From the NCBI GenBank assembly GCA_900763175.1, contig CAAFJI010000348.1, positions 1-8,220 of the forward strand: 8,220 nt of DNA. Direction: 5' to 3'. The notes under the pieces are model-generated. The model was not told where the DNA came from. It worked only from the letters and a program-made list of their open reading frames with translations, and searched no databases. The stretch is from Lachnospiraceae bacterium (GTDB lineage: Bacteria > Bacillota > Clostridia > Lachnospirales > Lachnospiraceae). Position 1 is the first letter of the stretch. Every line of letters begins with the position of its first letter. The translations under genes were made by a program, and so were the position numbers. Below are positions 1 to 6,179 of the stretch, piece after piece.

Positions 1-556
1 GGAAGCAAAAAATATTCTTATAGAACGAAATCTCCGTCTGGTTGCCCATATTGTAAAAAAATACCAGGGAACAGACGTGGAGCAGGATGACCTGATTTCC
101 ATCGGTACCATCGGTCTTATGAAAGCAATCTCCACCTTCGACGCAGGGAAAACCACTCGCCTATCCACTTATGCTGCAAAGTGTATTGATAATGAGCTTC
201 TGATGATGTTCCGTGCCAGGAAAAAATATTCCAGGGAAGTTTCTCTTTATGAACCCATTGGAACGGACAAAGAAGGAAATGAGATCAGTCTTCTGGATGT
301 GATAGAAGGGCCTTCCGTAGATATTGTGGAGGACTATTCCACTCGTGAAAATATCCGACTGGTTCTTGATGCCATGAAATCTGTTTTGATGAAAAAAGAA
401 TATGAGGTCGTGTGCAGACGTTTTGGGCTTTTTGGATATCCGGAGCAGACGCAGAGGGAAATTGCCCGTCACCTTCATATCAGCCGTTCCTATGTTTCCA
501 GAATAGAAAAAAACGCCCTGCATAAGCTGAGGACGCTTTTTCCAAACACACTCTAA
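1..556 (+). CDS. sigK: Sporulation sigma factor, SigK-like (5' end outside window)
   Basis: This is a sigma-70 family factor that directs RNA polymerase to late mother-cell sporulation promoters. The reading frame is open from base 2, giving 184 visible residues; roughly 45 N-terminal residues, including any pro-sequence, should lie outside the window (family knowledge). Visible residues 1-25 contain IERNLRLVAHIVKKY (region 2.1-2.2), followed by DLISIGTIGLMKAI, the -10 recognition part around TYAAKCIDNELLM (56-68), the linker motif PIGTDKEGNEISLLDVI, and a C-terminal region 4 helix-turn-helix with TQREIA and ISRSYVSRIEK (150-170). The GTDKEGNEISL linker resembles SigK more than SigE. The C-terminus is shorter than in B. 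subtilis SigK and lacks the lysine-rich tail. The visible part is uninterrupted, so no skin-type insertion falls within it. The gene converges on the U32 gene. Family assignment is firm; SigK over SigE/F/G is likely. Confidence 0.88.
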   Translation, partial: EAKNILIERNLRLVAHIVKKYQGTDVEQDDLISIGTIGLMKAISTFDAGKTTRLSTYAAKCIDNELLMMFRARKKYSREVSLYEPIGTDKEGNEISLLDVIEGPSVDIVEDYSTRENIRLVLDAMKSVLMKKEYEVVCRRFGLFGYPEQTQREIARHLHISRSYVSRIEKNALHKLRTLFPNTL

Positions 557-624
557 GGTCTGTCTGAAAAATCATTCCTGCAATCTGCACGCCCCACTTT
601 GTGGGAAGCATTTTCCAAACACAC
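535..624. repeat. 17-bp direct repeat at and after the sigK 3' end
   Basis: The last sense codons and stop region of sigK contain GCTTTTTCCAAACACAC (535-551). A near copy, GCATTTTCCAAACACAC (608-624), lies 73 bases downstream with one mismatch. Both copies are preceded at similar distance by an ACGCCC stretch (about 513 and 589), so this may be a worn partial duplication of the gene end. It is too short to be sure it is not chance. Confidence 0.45.
593..614. terminator. Weak hairpin between convergent genes, possible terminator
   Basis: CCCAC (593-597) and GTGGG (601-605) form a perfect five-base-pair stem with a TTT loop, and an outer TGC/GCA pairing (586-588 with 608-610) could extend it across an internal loop. 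On the + strand TTTT follows at 611-614, which suits termination after sigK. On the minus strand no T-run follows directly, so it is a poorer candidate for the end of the long operon. The stem is short for an intrinsic terminator. Confidence 0.35.
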
Positions 625-630
625 CCTGGT

Positions 631-1860
631 TTATTCTTTTTCGCTCCGGCGAAGAATGTCGTACACCTCTACTCCCCCGCCAAGATCTACAAATAGCTTC
701 TGCTGCGGATGAGGAGCGCTCTCCACTGAATTGCCCTCCTCATCATAGATAGCCTTCACCATGACAATTTTATTCTCACCGTCCGGCTTCATGATCTCGA
801 TGGTTTCTCCTACAGAGAATTTGTTTCTCTGTGTGATCTGGACAAGACCTCTCTCATCTGCTTTCTCAGCAAATCCCAGATAGGTATATCCCTTTTCATA
901 GGTATTATTGTCATAGATCTGCGCTTCCTCGCTGGGCTTTCCATAGAAAAATCCGGTAGTAAATTTCCGGTAGGTGCAGCCTGCGATCTGCTCCTGATAC
1001 CAAGACATATTTGCCTGATATTTGGCTGGATCTTCGAAGTAATCGTCAATGGCTTTTCGGTAGGTACGTGCCACTGTAGCCACATACAGGGCGGTTTTCA
1101 TACGGCCCTCGATCTTCAGGCTGTCAATCCCGCTTGTAAGAATGTCATCCATATGCTCGATCATACACAGATCCTTGGAATTGAAAATATAGGTACCACG
1201 CTCATTTTCATAAACCGGCATATATTCCCCTGGTCTTGACTCTTCCACAATAGAATATTTCCACCGGCAGGGATGGGTGCAGGCTCCCTGGTTGGCATCT
1301 CTTCCCACCAGATAATTACTAAGAAGACATCTTCCGGAATAAGAAATACACATTGCACCATGGATAAATGTCTCAATCTCCATATCATCTGGAATATGTG
1401 CTCTTATCTGGCGGATTTCCTCAAGGGAAAGTTCTCTGGCAGTTACCACTCTCTTGGCGCCAAGCTGATACCAGAAACGGTAAGTCTCATAGTTGGTATT
1501 ATTTGCCTGAGTGCTAATGTGGCGCTCGATTTCCGGACAAATCTCCTTGGCATAGGTGAAGATTCCCGGATCTGCAATGATAAGCGCATCCGGAGCAAGC
1601 TCCTTTAGCTCCTTCAGATACTCCCTTACCCCCTCAAGGTCATAATTATGTGCAAGTATATTCACAGTTACATATACCTTTACCCCATGTTCATGGGCAA
1701 AGGCAATCCCCTGTGCCATTTCTTCCTTTGTAAAATTATGCGCTTTGGCACGAAGGCCAAAGGCCTCGCCTCCGATATAAACAGCATCCGCACCAAAAAT
1801 CGTAGCAATTTTCAGTACTTCCAGGCTGCTGGCCGGAACTAACAATTCTGGTTTACCCAT
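631..1860 (-). CDS. trhP: U32 family protein, TrhP-like tRNA wobble-uridine hydroxylation factor
   Basis: The 409-residue protein belongs to the U32 family, once called peptidases. Family knowledge: E. coli TrhP (YegQ) and B. subtilis YrrN/YrrO are needed to form 5-hydroxyuridine at tRNA position 34, with prephenate-derived chemistry. The N-terminal part (1-160) reads as a TIM-barrel-like domain, with ELLVPAS at the start and GADAVYIGG at 23-31. The U32 signature ETFIHGAMCISYSGRC lies at 163-178. Cysteines 171, 178, 194 and 198 look like the conserved metal or Fe-S ligands. SLKIEGRMK (247-255) is also family-typical, and a beta-rich C-terminal part follows. Length fits YrrO. The ATG follows a GAGGAG site with a 4-base gap and overlaps the trmR end by 8 bases, which indicates translational coupling. 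The partner methyltransferase upstream favours TrhP over the rRNA factor RlhA. No second U32 gene (YrrN) is present here. Confidence 0.85.
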   Translation of the reverse strand: MGKPELLVPASSLEVLKIATIFGADAVYIGGEAFGLRAKAHNFTKEEMAQGIAFAHEHGVKVYVTVNILAHNYDLEGVREYLKELKELAPDALIIADPGIFTYAKEICPEIERHISTQANNTNYETYRFWYQLGAKRVVTARELSLEEIRQIRAHIPDDMEIETFIHGAMCISYSGRCLLSNYLVGRDANQGACTHPCRWKYSIVEESRPGEYMPVYENERGTYIFNSKDLCMIEHMDDILTSGIDSLKIEGRMKTALYVATVARTYRKAIDDYFEDPAKYQANMSWYQEQIAGCTYRKFTTGFFYGKPSEEAQIYDNNTYEKGYTYLGFAEKADERGLVQITQRNKFSVGETIEIMKPDGENKIVMVKAIYDEEGNSVESAPHPQQKLFVDLGGGVEVYDILRRSEKE

Positions 1861-2509
1861 TTTGCTCCTCTTTCTTCACGCTGACTGCCACTCCGTCTCC
1901 CAGTGGAAGAATAGAAGTCTCCAGCCGCAAATCATGTTTCAGTTCATACAGATATTCACGCATCCGCTTGTAAATGGTACGGTTGCGCCGCTCCACAAGA
2001 TAGTGGGACTCGATGAGATTCCCTTCCTGAAGCACATTGTCAGATATAAGAATGCTGCCCTCATGCATCAATCGAAGCACATCTGGCAGCCAGTGTATAT
2101 ACTGCCCCTTGGCAGCATCCATAAAGATCAGATCATAGGTTCCTTCCAGTTTACCAAGAATCTCTCCTGCATCTCCGTTCAGGAAACAGATCTGTGGTTC
2201 CCGTCCTGCCCTCCTAAAATTCTCCCTGGCAATAGGAATTCTCTTCTCATAATTTTCTATAGTCGTAACCTTCAGATCAGGGCGTCCGTATTCGCACATC
2301 AGCAGCGTGGAAAATCCTACTGCTGTTCCAACTTCCAGGATACTGGCCGGCTTTGTAGCTGTCAGCATCATTTTCAGGAAACTCTGCATTTCCTTACGGA
2401 TAATAGGAACTCTGTCCTCCAGTGCCTGTCTCTCCAGTTCTTCCAGGAATGGGGTATTCCCCATATCAAGAGAATTGAGATAGGTGCGCATCCTTTCCTC
2501 TACGATCAC
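1853..2509 (-). CDS. trmR: SAM-dependent O-methyltransferase, TrmR-like (tRNA ho5U34 methyltransferase)
   Basis: The 218-residue protein is a class I, metal-dependent O-methyltransferase of the COMT-like family 3. The SAM-binding motif I ILEVGTAVGFST lies at 57-68. The acidic end of beta-2 is IEN (84-86). Probable Mg2+ ligands are D131 (FMDAAKGQY), D157 and N158 (ISDNVL). B. subtilis YrrM/TrmR methylates 5-hydroxyuridine-34 to 5-methoxyuridine in tRNA (family knowledge); placement directly before a TrhP-like gene supports that role over a caffeoyl-CoA-type annotation. The GTG start overlaps the upstream stop as GTGA and has a GGAGG site about 12 bases before it. An alternative ATG at 2491 (212 residues) has GAGG only 5 bases before it, so the true start is open. 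Confidence 0.85.
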   Translation of the reverse strand: MIVEERMRTYLNSLDMGNTPFLEELERQALEDRVPIIRKEMQSFLKMMLTATKPASILEVGTAVGFSTLLMCEYGRPDLKVTTIENYEKRIPIARENFRRAGREPQICFLNGDAGEILGKLEGTYDLIFMDAAKGQYIHWLPDVLRLMHEGSILISDNVLQEGNLIESHYLVERRNRTIYKRMREYLYELKHDLRLETSILPLGDGVAVSVKKEEQNG

Positions 2510-3030
2510 TGGCCGGATTCTCCTCCCTGGACAGCAGTCTCAGTCTGAGTAGCCTGGGTATCTCCAGCAGCCTGCGTATTCGTCACGGTCTGCGCATCTG
2601 TTACTGCGGCTTCAGATGCTGTAGCCGTATCCTGAGTAACTCCGCTTTGTTCCTCATCCCCAGCAAGAATTCCCATGATTCTTGTAGGTGTATATGCGGT
2701 ACTGAGAAGATAGGTACCCGACTGCATTTTGCCCTTATATGTAGACAATTTCTCCTGGGCATAGAATACAAGCGCATCCTGGATCAGTCCCTTACTTTCC
2801 AGGATTTTCGCCACATCATAGGTAGAGGAGCCTTCCGGGATTACCACCGTTATCTCCTGGCCTGCTCCAGGGCTTACTGCCTGCTGATTAAACACATCAT
2901 ATCCAAACTGATAGGATGTTTTGCCAATCCAGAAGACCAGCACTGCAACACAAACATACAGTGCAGCCCGAAATATCCCGCTGGCAAGAATCAGCCCTGC
3001 TTTTCCCACCGTGTCTCTTGTATTACCCAT
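2506..3030 (-). CDS. MltG-like membrane protein with LysM-like part only, no transglycosylase domain
   Basis: The 174-residue protein has a short cytoplasmic N-terminus, one membrane segment (about 11-37) and then an extracellular segment. That segment (59-124) carries ITVVIPEGSSTYDVAKIL, ESKGLI and SGTYLLS, which match the LysM-like entry part of MltG/YceG endolytic transglycosylases. Full MltG proteins are roughly 340-380 residues and carry the catalytic glutamate in a later domain (family knowledge). Here that domain is absent: residues 125-174 are a low-complexity Ala/Thr/Gln tail, and the stop overlaps the trmR start. Its place before trmR is where B. subtilis has yrrL (mltG). It may bind glycan or septal peptidoglycan, or scaffold, without cleaving. 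The start is well supported by AGGAGG four bases upstream. The domain assignment is good; the function is inferred. Confidence 0.75.
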   Translation of the reverse strand: MGNTRDTVGKAGLILASGIFRAALYVCVAVLVFWIGKTSYQFGYDVFNQQAVSPGAGQEITVVIPEGSSTYDVAKILESKGLIQDALVFYAQEKLSTYKGKMQSGTYLLSTAYTPTRIMGILAGDEEQSGVTQDTATASEAAVTDAQTVTNTQAAGDTQATQTETAVQGGESGQ

Positions 3031-3042
3031 GTTTCCTCCTTA

Positions 3043-3381
3043 CTATAATTCAGGTACCTCCAAGTCAATCCCTTCTGTAAGTGTCTTGCAGATTCTCTGC
3101 AGCAGCTTGCAAAGAGCAAGCTCTGCATCCAGAAAGGCATTTACCTGAGGAATTTTCCGAAGTTCCCTGGATTCTCTGGTAAGCTGTTCCGTTGCCCGGA
3201 ACAGCTCATCTCTGTTTGCTTCATTCTGCAGTTTAAAATTGTTTGCCCGAAAAGCGTTCACACGGCTCAAAAGCTCCGGATCCTGCTCCAGGATTTCTTT
3301 ATATTTTATAAATTCCTGATACTCTTCACTATTCTGTACAGCTGCCAGAAGGGCATCTATACAGTCTTTTATCTCATTCAT
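3043..3381 (-). CDS. YlbF/YmcA family protein
   Basis: The 112-residue, largely helical soluble protein matches the Com_YlbF family. Recognisable features are EYQEFIKYKEILEQDPEL in the first third, VNAFRANNFKLQ in the middle, and a C-terminal helix AFLDAELALCKLLQRIC ending in an acidic tail. In B. subtilis, YlbF, YmcA and YaaT form a complex that alters RNase Y-dependent mRNA processing and affects competence and sporulation (family knowledge). Here the gene starts 12 bases after the RNase J stop, with GGAGG five bases before its ATG, and ends 12 bases before the MltG-like gene. Co-transcription with RNase J fits a role in RNA turnover, but which of YlbF or YmcA it corresponds to cannot be told by eye. 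Confidence 0.8.
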   Translation of the reverse strand: MNEIKDCIDALLAAVQNSEEYQEFIKYKEILEQDPELLSRVNAFRANNFKLQNEANRDELFRATEQLTRESRELRKIPQVNAFLDAELALCKLLQRICKTLTEGIDLEVPEL

Positions 3382-3393
3382 GACAGCCTCCGT

Positions 3394-5271
3394 TTATGCC
3401 TCCATAATGATCGGAAGGATCATCGGACTTCTCTTGGTACGTTTCCATACGTAATCACTCAATGCATCCTTGACACCAGACTTGATCTTGCTCCAGTCCG
3501 TGATTCCTCTCTCCAGACAGTTATCAAGAGCCTGCTCCACCACTTCTCTTGCATGATCCATCAGATCCTCAGATTCTCTTACATATACGAAGCCTCTGGA
3601 TACAATATCCGGGCCTGCAAGAACCACATTGCTGTGTCTCTCCAGCGTCATGACAACAATCATGATACCATCCTCAGCAAGATGCTGTCTGTCTCTGAGC
3701 ACGATGTTCCCAACATCTCCAACTCCAAGGCCGTCCACCAGAATCGCTCCTGTGTGGACAGAGCCTGTCACTACTGCGCTCTGCTCGTCCACCTCCAGCA
3801 CATTTCCGGATTTCAGGATAAAGATATTGTCATTGGAATATCCCAGCTCTTCCACAACGTGCTTCTGAGCAGTAAGGTGACGATATTCACCATGGACCGG
3901 AATCGCATATTTGGGCTTCACAAGGGAATAGATCAGCTTAATCTCTTCCTGACAGGCATGGCCAGATACATGAGCATCCTGGAAAATAACCTTGGCACCC
4001 TTCATGGACAGCTCATTGATTACCTTAGAAACGGCTTTCTCGTTTCCCGGAATCGGATGAGAGCTGAAAATGATGGCATCATTTGGCTTAATAGTGATCT
4101 TCTTATGGATGCTGGCTGCCATACGGGAAAGAGCTGCCATAGATTCTCCCTGGCTTCCTGTGGTAATAAGGACAAGCTGCTCATCCGGATAGTTCTTCAC
4201 CTGATCAATCTCGATAAGTGTCTGATCCGGAATACGCAGATATCCCAGTTCCGCTGCTGTGGTAATAACATTTACCATACTGCGTCCTTCTACAGCTACT
4301 TTACGTCCAAAACGGTATGCAGTGTTGATAATCTGCTGTACACGGTCTACGTTAGAAGCAAAGGTTGCAATAATGATACGTGCTGTCTTATATTCATTGA
4401 AAAGATTGTCAAATACATGACCAACCGTGCGCTCTGACATGGTAAAACCTGGTCGCTCTGCATTTGTAGAGTCGCACATCAGGGCAAGTACACCCTTGCG
4501 TCCGATCTCCGCAAATCTCTGCAGATCAATGGCATCTCCAAATACAGGTGTGTAATCCACTTTAAAGTCTCCTGTATGCACCACGATTCCCACTGGTGAA
4601 TAGATTGCCAACGCAGAGGCATCCTGGATACTGTGATTGGTCTTAATAAATTCAATGGCAAAATCTCCAAGATTGATCACCTGTCCATGCTTTACTTCTT
4701 TTAATTTGGTGGACTTGGTAAGATTATGCTCTTTTAATTTGTTGCTGATCAGTGCAAGGGTCAGCTTAGTGGAATAAATAGGAACATTCACATCCTTCAG
4801 GATATAGGGAAGTGCTCCGATATGATCCTCATGCCCATGGGTGATCACGAATCCCTTTACCTTGGAAATATTTTCCTTCAGATAGGTAACATCCGGAATT
4901 ACAAGGTCAATACCAAGCATATCATCTTCTGGAAAAGATAATCCGCAATCAACTACTACTATACTATCTTCGTATTCAAAAGCTGTAATATTCATTCCTA
5001 TCTGTTCCAGACCGCCAAGTGGAATGATTTTCAGCTTGGAAGCATTGTTTTTACGAGCCTTCTTAACAATAGGCTTAGCCTGGCTGCGCTGCTGTGGCTT
5101 GTAGCTGCTCTTCACCGGCTTCTCACTGCTGTTTTTCTGATTCTCTTTTTTCGGCTGAGCCTTGTATCTGTAATTTTTATATCTGAAATTTTGTTTTCTT
5201 GTTCCGCTTCCAACAGCCGGAGTCTTCTGTCCGCTGCTATTCATTTCATTTTCAGTTTTCAATCGATCCAT
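3394..5271 (-). CDS. rnj: Ribonuclease J with basic N-terminal extension
   Basis: The 625-residue protein is a metallo-beta-lactamase/beta-CASP ribonuclease that degrades and matures RNA by 5'-3' exonuclease and endonuclease activity in the cytoplasm. The nuclease core starts near residue 79 with LKIIPLGGLEQIGMN. Zinc ligands are visible: HGHEDH (145-150), H213 (NHSIQDA), D235 (HTGDFK) and H460 (PVHGEYRHL). The beta-CASP part has SSHPIPGNE (403-411) and HVSGHA (434-439), and a C-terminal domain runs to 625. Ligand spacing equals that of B. subtilis RNase J1 shifted by about 71 residues. Residues 1-78 are an extra Lys/Arg/Gln/Ser-rich, probably disordered segment likely to touch RNA or partners. 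The ATG at 5271 abuts GGAGG with no spacer; the in-frame TTG at 5262 sits 9 bases from it and may be the real start. Confidence 0.93.
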   Translation of the reverse strand: MDRLKTENEMNSSGQKTPAVGSGTRKQNFRYKNYRYKAQPKKENQKNSSEKPVKSSYKPQQRSQAKPIVKKARKNNASKLKIIPLGGLEQIGMNITAFEYEDSIVVVDCGLSFPEDDMLGIDLVIPDVTYLKENISKVKGFVITHGHEDHIGALPYILKDVNVPIYSTKLTLALISNKLKEHNLTKSTKLKEVKHGQVINLGDFAIEFIKTNHSIQDASALAIYSPVGIVVHTGDFKVDYTPVFGDAIDLQRFAEIGRKGVLALMCDSTNAERPGFTMSERTVGHVFDNLFNEYKTARIIIATFASNVDRVQQIINTAYRFGRKVAVEGRSMVNVITTAAELGYLRIPDQTLIEIDQVKNYPDEQLVLITTGSQGESMAALSRMAASIHKKITIKPNDAIIFSSHPIPGNEKAVSKVINELSMKGAKVIFQDAHVSGHACQEEIKLIYSLVKPKYAIPVHGEYRHLTAQKHVVEELGYSNDNIFILKSGNVLEVDEQSAVVTGSVHTGAILVDGLGVGDVGNIVLRDRQHLAEDGIMIVVMTLERHSNVVLAGPDIVSRGFVYVRESEDLMDHAREVVEQALDNCLERGITDWSKIKSGVKDALSDYVWKRTKRSPMILPIIMEA

Positions 5272-5288
5272 CCTCCATTTTTGCGCAC
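5259..5288 (-). other. Possible nine-codon leader ORF overlapping the RNase J start
   Basis: On the minus strand a GTG codon (5288-5286) lies 6 bases after AGGAGG (5300-5295), an ideal ribosome binding site that serves no other start. It opens a short frame reading MRKNGGWID and stops at TGA (5261-5259). The frame differs from RNase J. The stop overlaps the in-frame TTG of rnj (5262-5260) in a TTGA arrangement, and the leader carries the GGAGG (5276-5272) that would serve that TTG. The layout suggests translational coupling or a leader peptide; translation is not shown. Confidence 0.35.
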
Positions 5289-5339
5289 TCTATCCCTCCT
5301 AACTCACGGCACCGGAATAAAGCGTCTTTTATAATCGGC

Positions 5340-5359
5340 ATATCTGTATAGACAGATAT
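5340..5359. promoter_or_regulatory. 8-bp inverted repeat in the RNase J leader
   Basis: ATATCTGT (5340-5347) and ACAGATAT (5352-5359) are perfect inverted arms around a four-base loop. The element lies downstream of the proposed rnj promoter, so in RNA it would form a hairpin in the 5' leader; in DNA it could be an operator. No T-run follows on the minus strand, so it is not a classical terminator. Confidence 0.45.
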
Positions 5360-5364
5360 ATCCA

Positions 5365-5381
5365 TTCAGGCCATACCTGAA
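5365..5381. promoter_or_regulatory. 6-bp inverted repeat in the RNase J leader
   Basis: TTCAGG (5365-5370) and CCTGAA (5376-5381) form perfect arms around a five-base loop, five bases from the neighbouring 8-bp inverted repeat. Together they would give two stacked hairpins at the start of the proposed rnj transcript. Structured 5' ends can affect RNase J access to RNA (general knowledge), so an autoregulatory role is conceivable. Confidence 0.35.
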
Positions 5382-5401
5382 AACCTGCTTTGCAAAAATG
5401 C

Positions 5402-5430
5402 AGTATGACAGTACGAAACATCTTTGCCAA
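5402..5430 (-). promoter_or_regulatory. Candidate sigma-A promoter for the RNase J operon
   Basis: On the minus strand TTGGCA (5430-5425) and CATACT (5407-5402) are separated by exactly 17 bases. They match the -35 and -10 consensus at 5 of 6 and 4 of 6 positions, with a TG extended -10 dinucleotide one base before the -10. Transcription would begin near 5395, leaving a leader of about 120 bases. This is read by eye. Confidence 0.45.
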
Positions 5431-5438
5431 ACATCTTT
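5416..5438. repeat. Two 10-bp direct repeats at the RNase J -35 region
   Basis: AAACATCTTT occurs at 5416-5425 and again at 5429-5438, a 13-base period. The copies overlap the two ends of the proposed -35 hexamer (5425-5430), a typical spot for a regulator. A third copy at 5600-5609 lies inside the DUF1292 gene and is probably chance. Confidence 0.4.
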
Positions 5439-5486
5439 CCAGCTACGCCTCACGTAAGGAGCATTCTACCAGATAATAATTATCCC

Positions 5487-5741
5487 TTATACCTCAAGAT
5501 CTACATCATCTAACATCTGTTCAAACACTTTGGAAATGGCTACCAGTTCTTCTTCATCTTCTACCATTTCATAGCTGGCATCTGTACTTTCTTCCTCTGA
5601 AACATCTTTCATAATATAGGCATTGGCCTCATCATCCTGAGAATCAGATACCAGAAGATAGGTAACTCCGGCAACTGTAGTCTGTTCTTCTACAAAAAAT
5701 TCTATAATCCCGTCCTCGGATTGAAATTTAATTTTCTCCAT
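5487..5741 (-). CDS. yrzB: DUF1292 family acidic protein (YrzB-like)
   Basis: This small 84-residue protein belongs to the DUF1292 family; B. subtilis YrzB sits in the same place after ruvX. It is strongly acidic, with 26 Asp/Glu residues. The first half is beta-rich: IKFQSEDGIIEFFVEEQTTV, then GVTYLLVSD and ANAYIMKDV. An acidic stretch around VEDEEELVAI follows, with a helix ending FEQMLDD. No catalytic motif is visible and the biochemical role is unknown. The ATG overlaps the ruvX 3' end by 14 bases, with AAGGA 9 bases upstream, so the two are co-transcribed and probably coupled. It is the last gene before the 215-base gap leading to RNase J. Confidence 0.88.
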   Translation of the reverse strand: MEKIKFQSEDGIIEFFVEEQTTVAGVTYLLVSDSQDDEANAYIMKDVSEEESTDASYEMVEDEEELVAISKVFEQMLDDVDLEV

Positions 5742-6177
5742 TCTCGTCTTCCTTATTCATGCTTATTCTGTCCAGGTATCCCTGCAGGATCAAAACTGCT
5801 GCCATCTGATCAAGAAACTGCTTCCGATTCTCCCGTCTGACACCCGTTTCGATCAAGGTACGCTCCGCTTCCGCCGTTGTCAGCCGTTCATCCCACATCA
5901 CAACAGGCAGGCCCGTCCTTTTCTCCAGCTTTTCTTTAAATTCCAGAGATTTCAGTGCCCGCTCGCCGATGGTGTTATTCATATTTTTCGGATATCCTAA
6001 TACAATACGTTCCACCTGATATTCCGAAATCAGTTCTTCAATCCGTGCCAGTGTCTGACGCAGCTTATTCTCCTGCTTACGCCAGACAGTCTCTATTCCC
6101 TGTGCAGTCAGTCCCAGTGGATCACTGACGGCGACTCCCACCGTCTTGGAACCGTAATCTAATCCCATCACTCTCAT
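5728..6177 (-). CDS. ruvX: Putative Holliday junction resolvase / pre-16S rRNA nuclease RuvX (YqgF)
   Basis: The 149-residue protein has the RNase H-like fold of the YqgF family. The first beta strand carries MGLDYGSKTVGVAVSD with catalytic D7. IVLGYPKNMN lies at 58-67, VVMWDERLTTAEAE with E97 at 92-105, and DQMAAVLILQGYLD with D123 at 123-136. All three expected acidic active-site residues are present, so the enzyme should be active. Family members have been linked both to 16S rRNA 5' maturation and to Holliday junction cleavage; the sequence does not choose between them. It starts two bases after the ireB stop with only a weak binding site upstream, so it probably depends on re-initiation after ireB. 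Length is normal. Confidence 0.93.
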   Translation of the reverse strand: MRVMGLDYGSKTVGVAVSDPLGLTAQGIETVWRKQENKLRQTLARIEELISEYQVERIVLGYPKNMNNTIGERALKSLEFKEKLEKRTGLPVVMWDERLTTAEAERTLIETGVRRENRKQFLDQMAAVLILQGYLDRISMNKEDENGEN

Positions 6178-6179
6178 AA

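Noticed and set aside
1..556. A skin-type element or other interruption of sigK
   Set aside because: The visible reading frame is continuous from region 2 to the helix-turn-helix; nothing can be said about the unseen 5' part.
1862..2548. Open frame of 228 codons on the + strand opposite trmR
   Set aside because: It is antisense to a methyltransferase with clear SAM and metal motifs, and the translated sequence shows no family pattern.
3553..4437. Long open frame of 294 codons on the + strand opposite RNase J
   Set aside because: It lies wholly antisense to a gene with all catalytic motifs intact, has a composition unlike real proteins (many His, Cys, Asn and Ile) and shows no recognisable domain.
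5308..5457. Minus-strand open frame of about 49 codons from a GTG in the gap before RNase J
   Set aside because: It has no ribosome binding site, only a GTG start, odd aromatic and Cys-rich composition, and it overlaps the proposed promoter and hairpins.
5442..5462. Imperfect hairpin after the DUF1292 gene as a terminator
   Set aside because: The pairing is broken by a bulge, the stems are three base pairs each, and no T-run follows on the minus strand.
5600..5609. Third copy of AAACATCTTT as part of an operator array
   Set aside because: It lies inside the DUF1292 coding region, far from the other two copies, and encodes ordinary residues of that protein.
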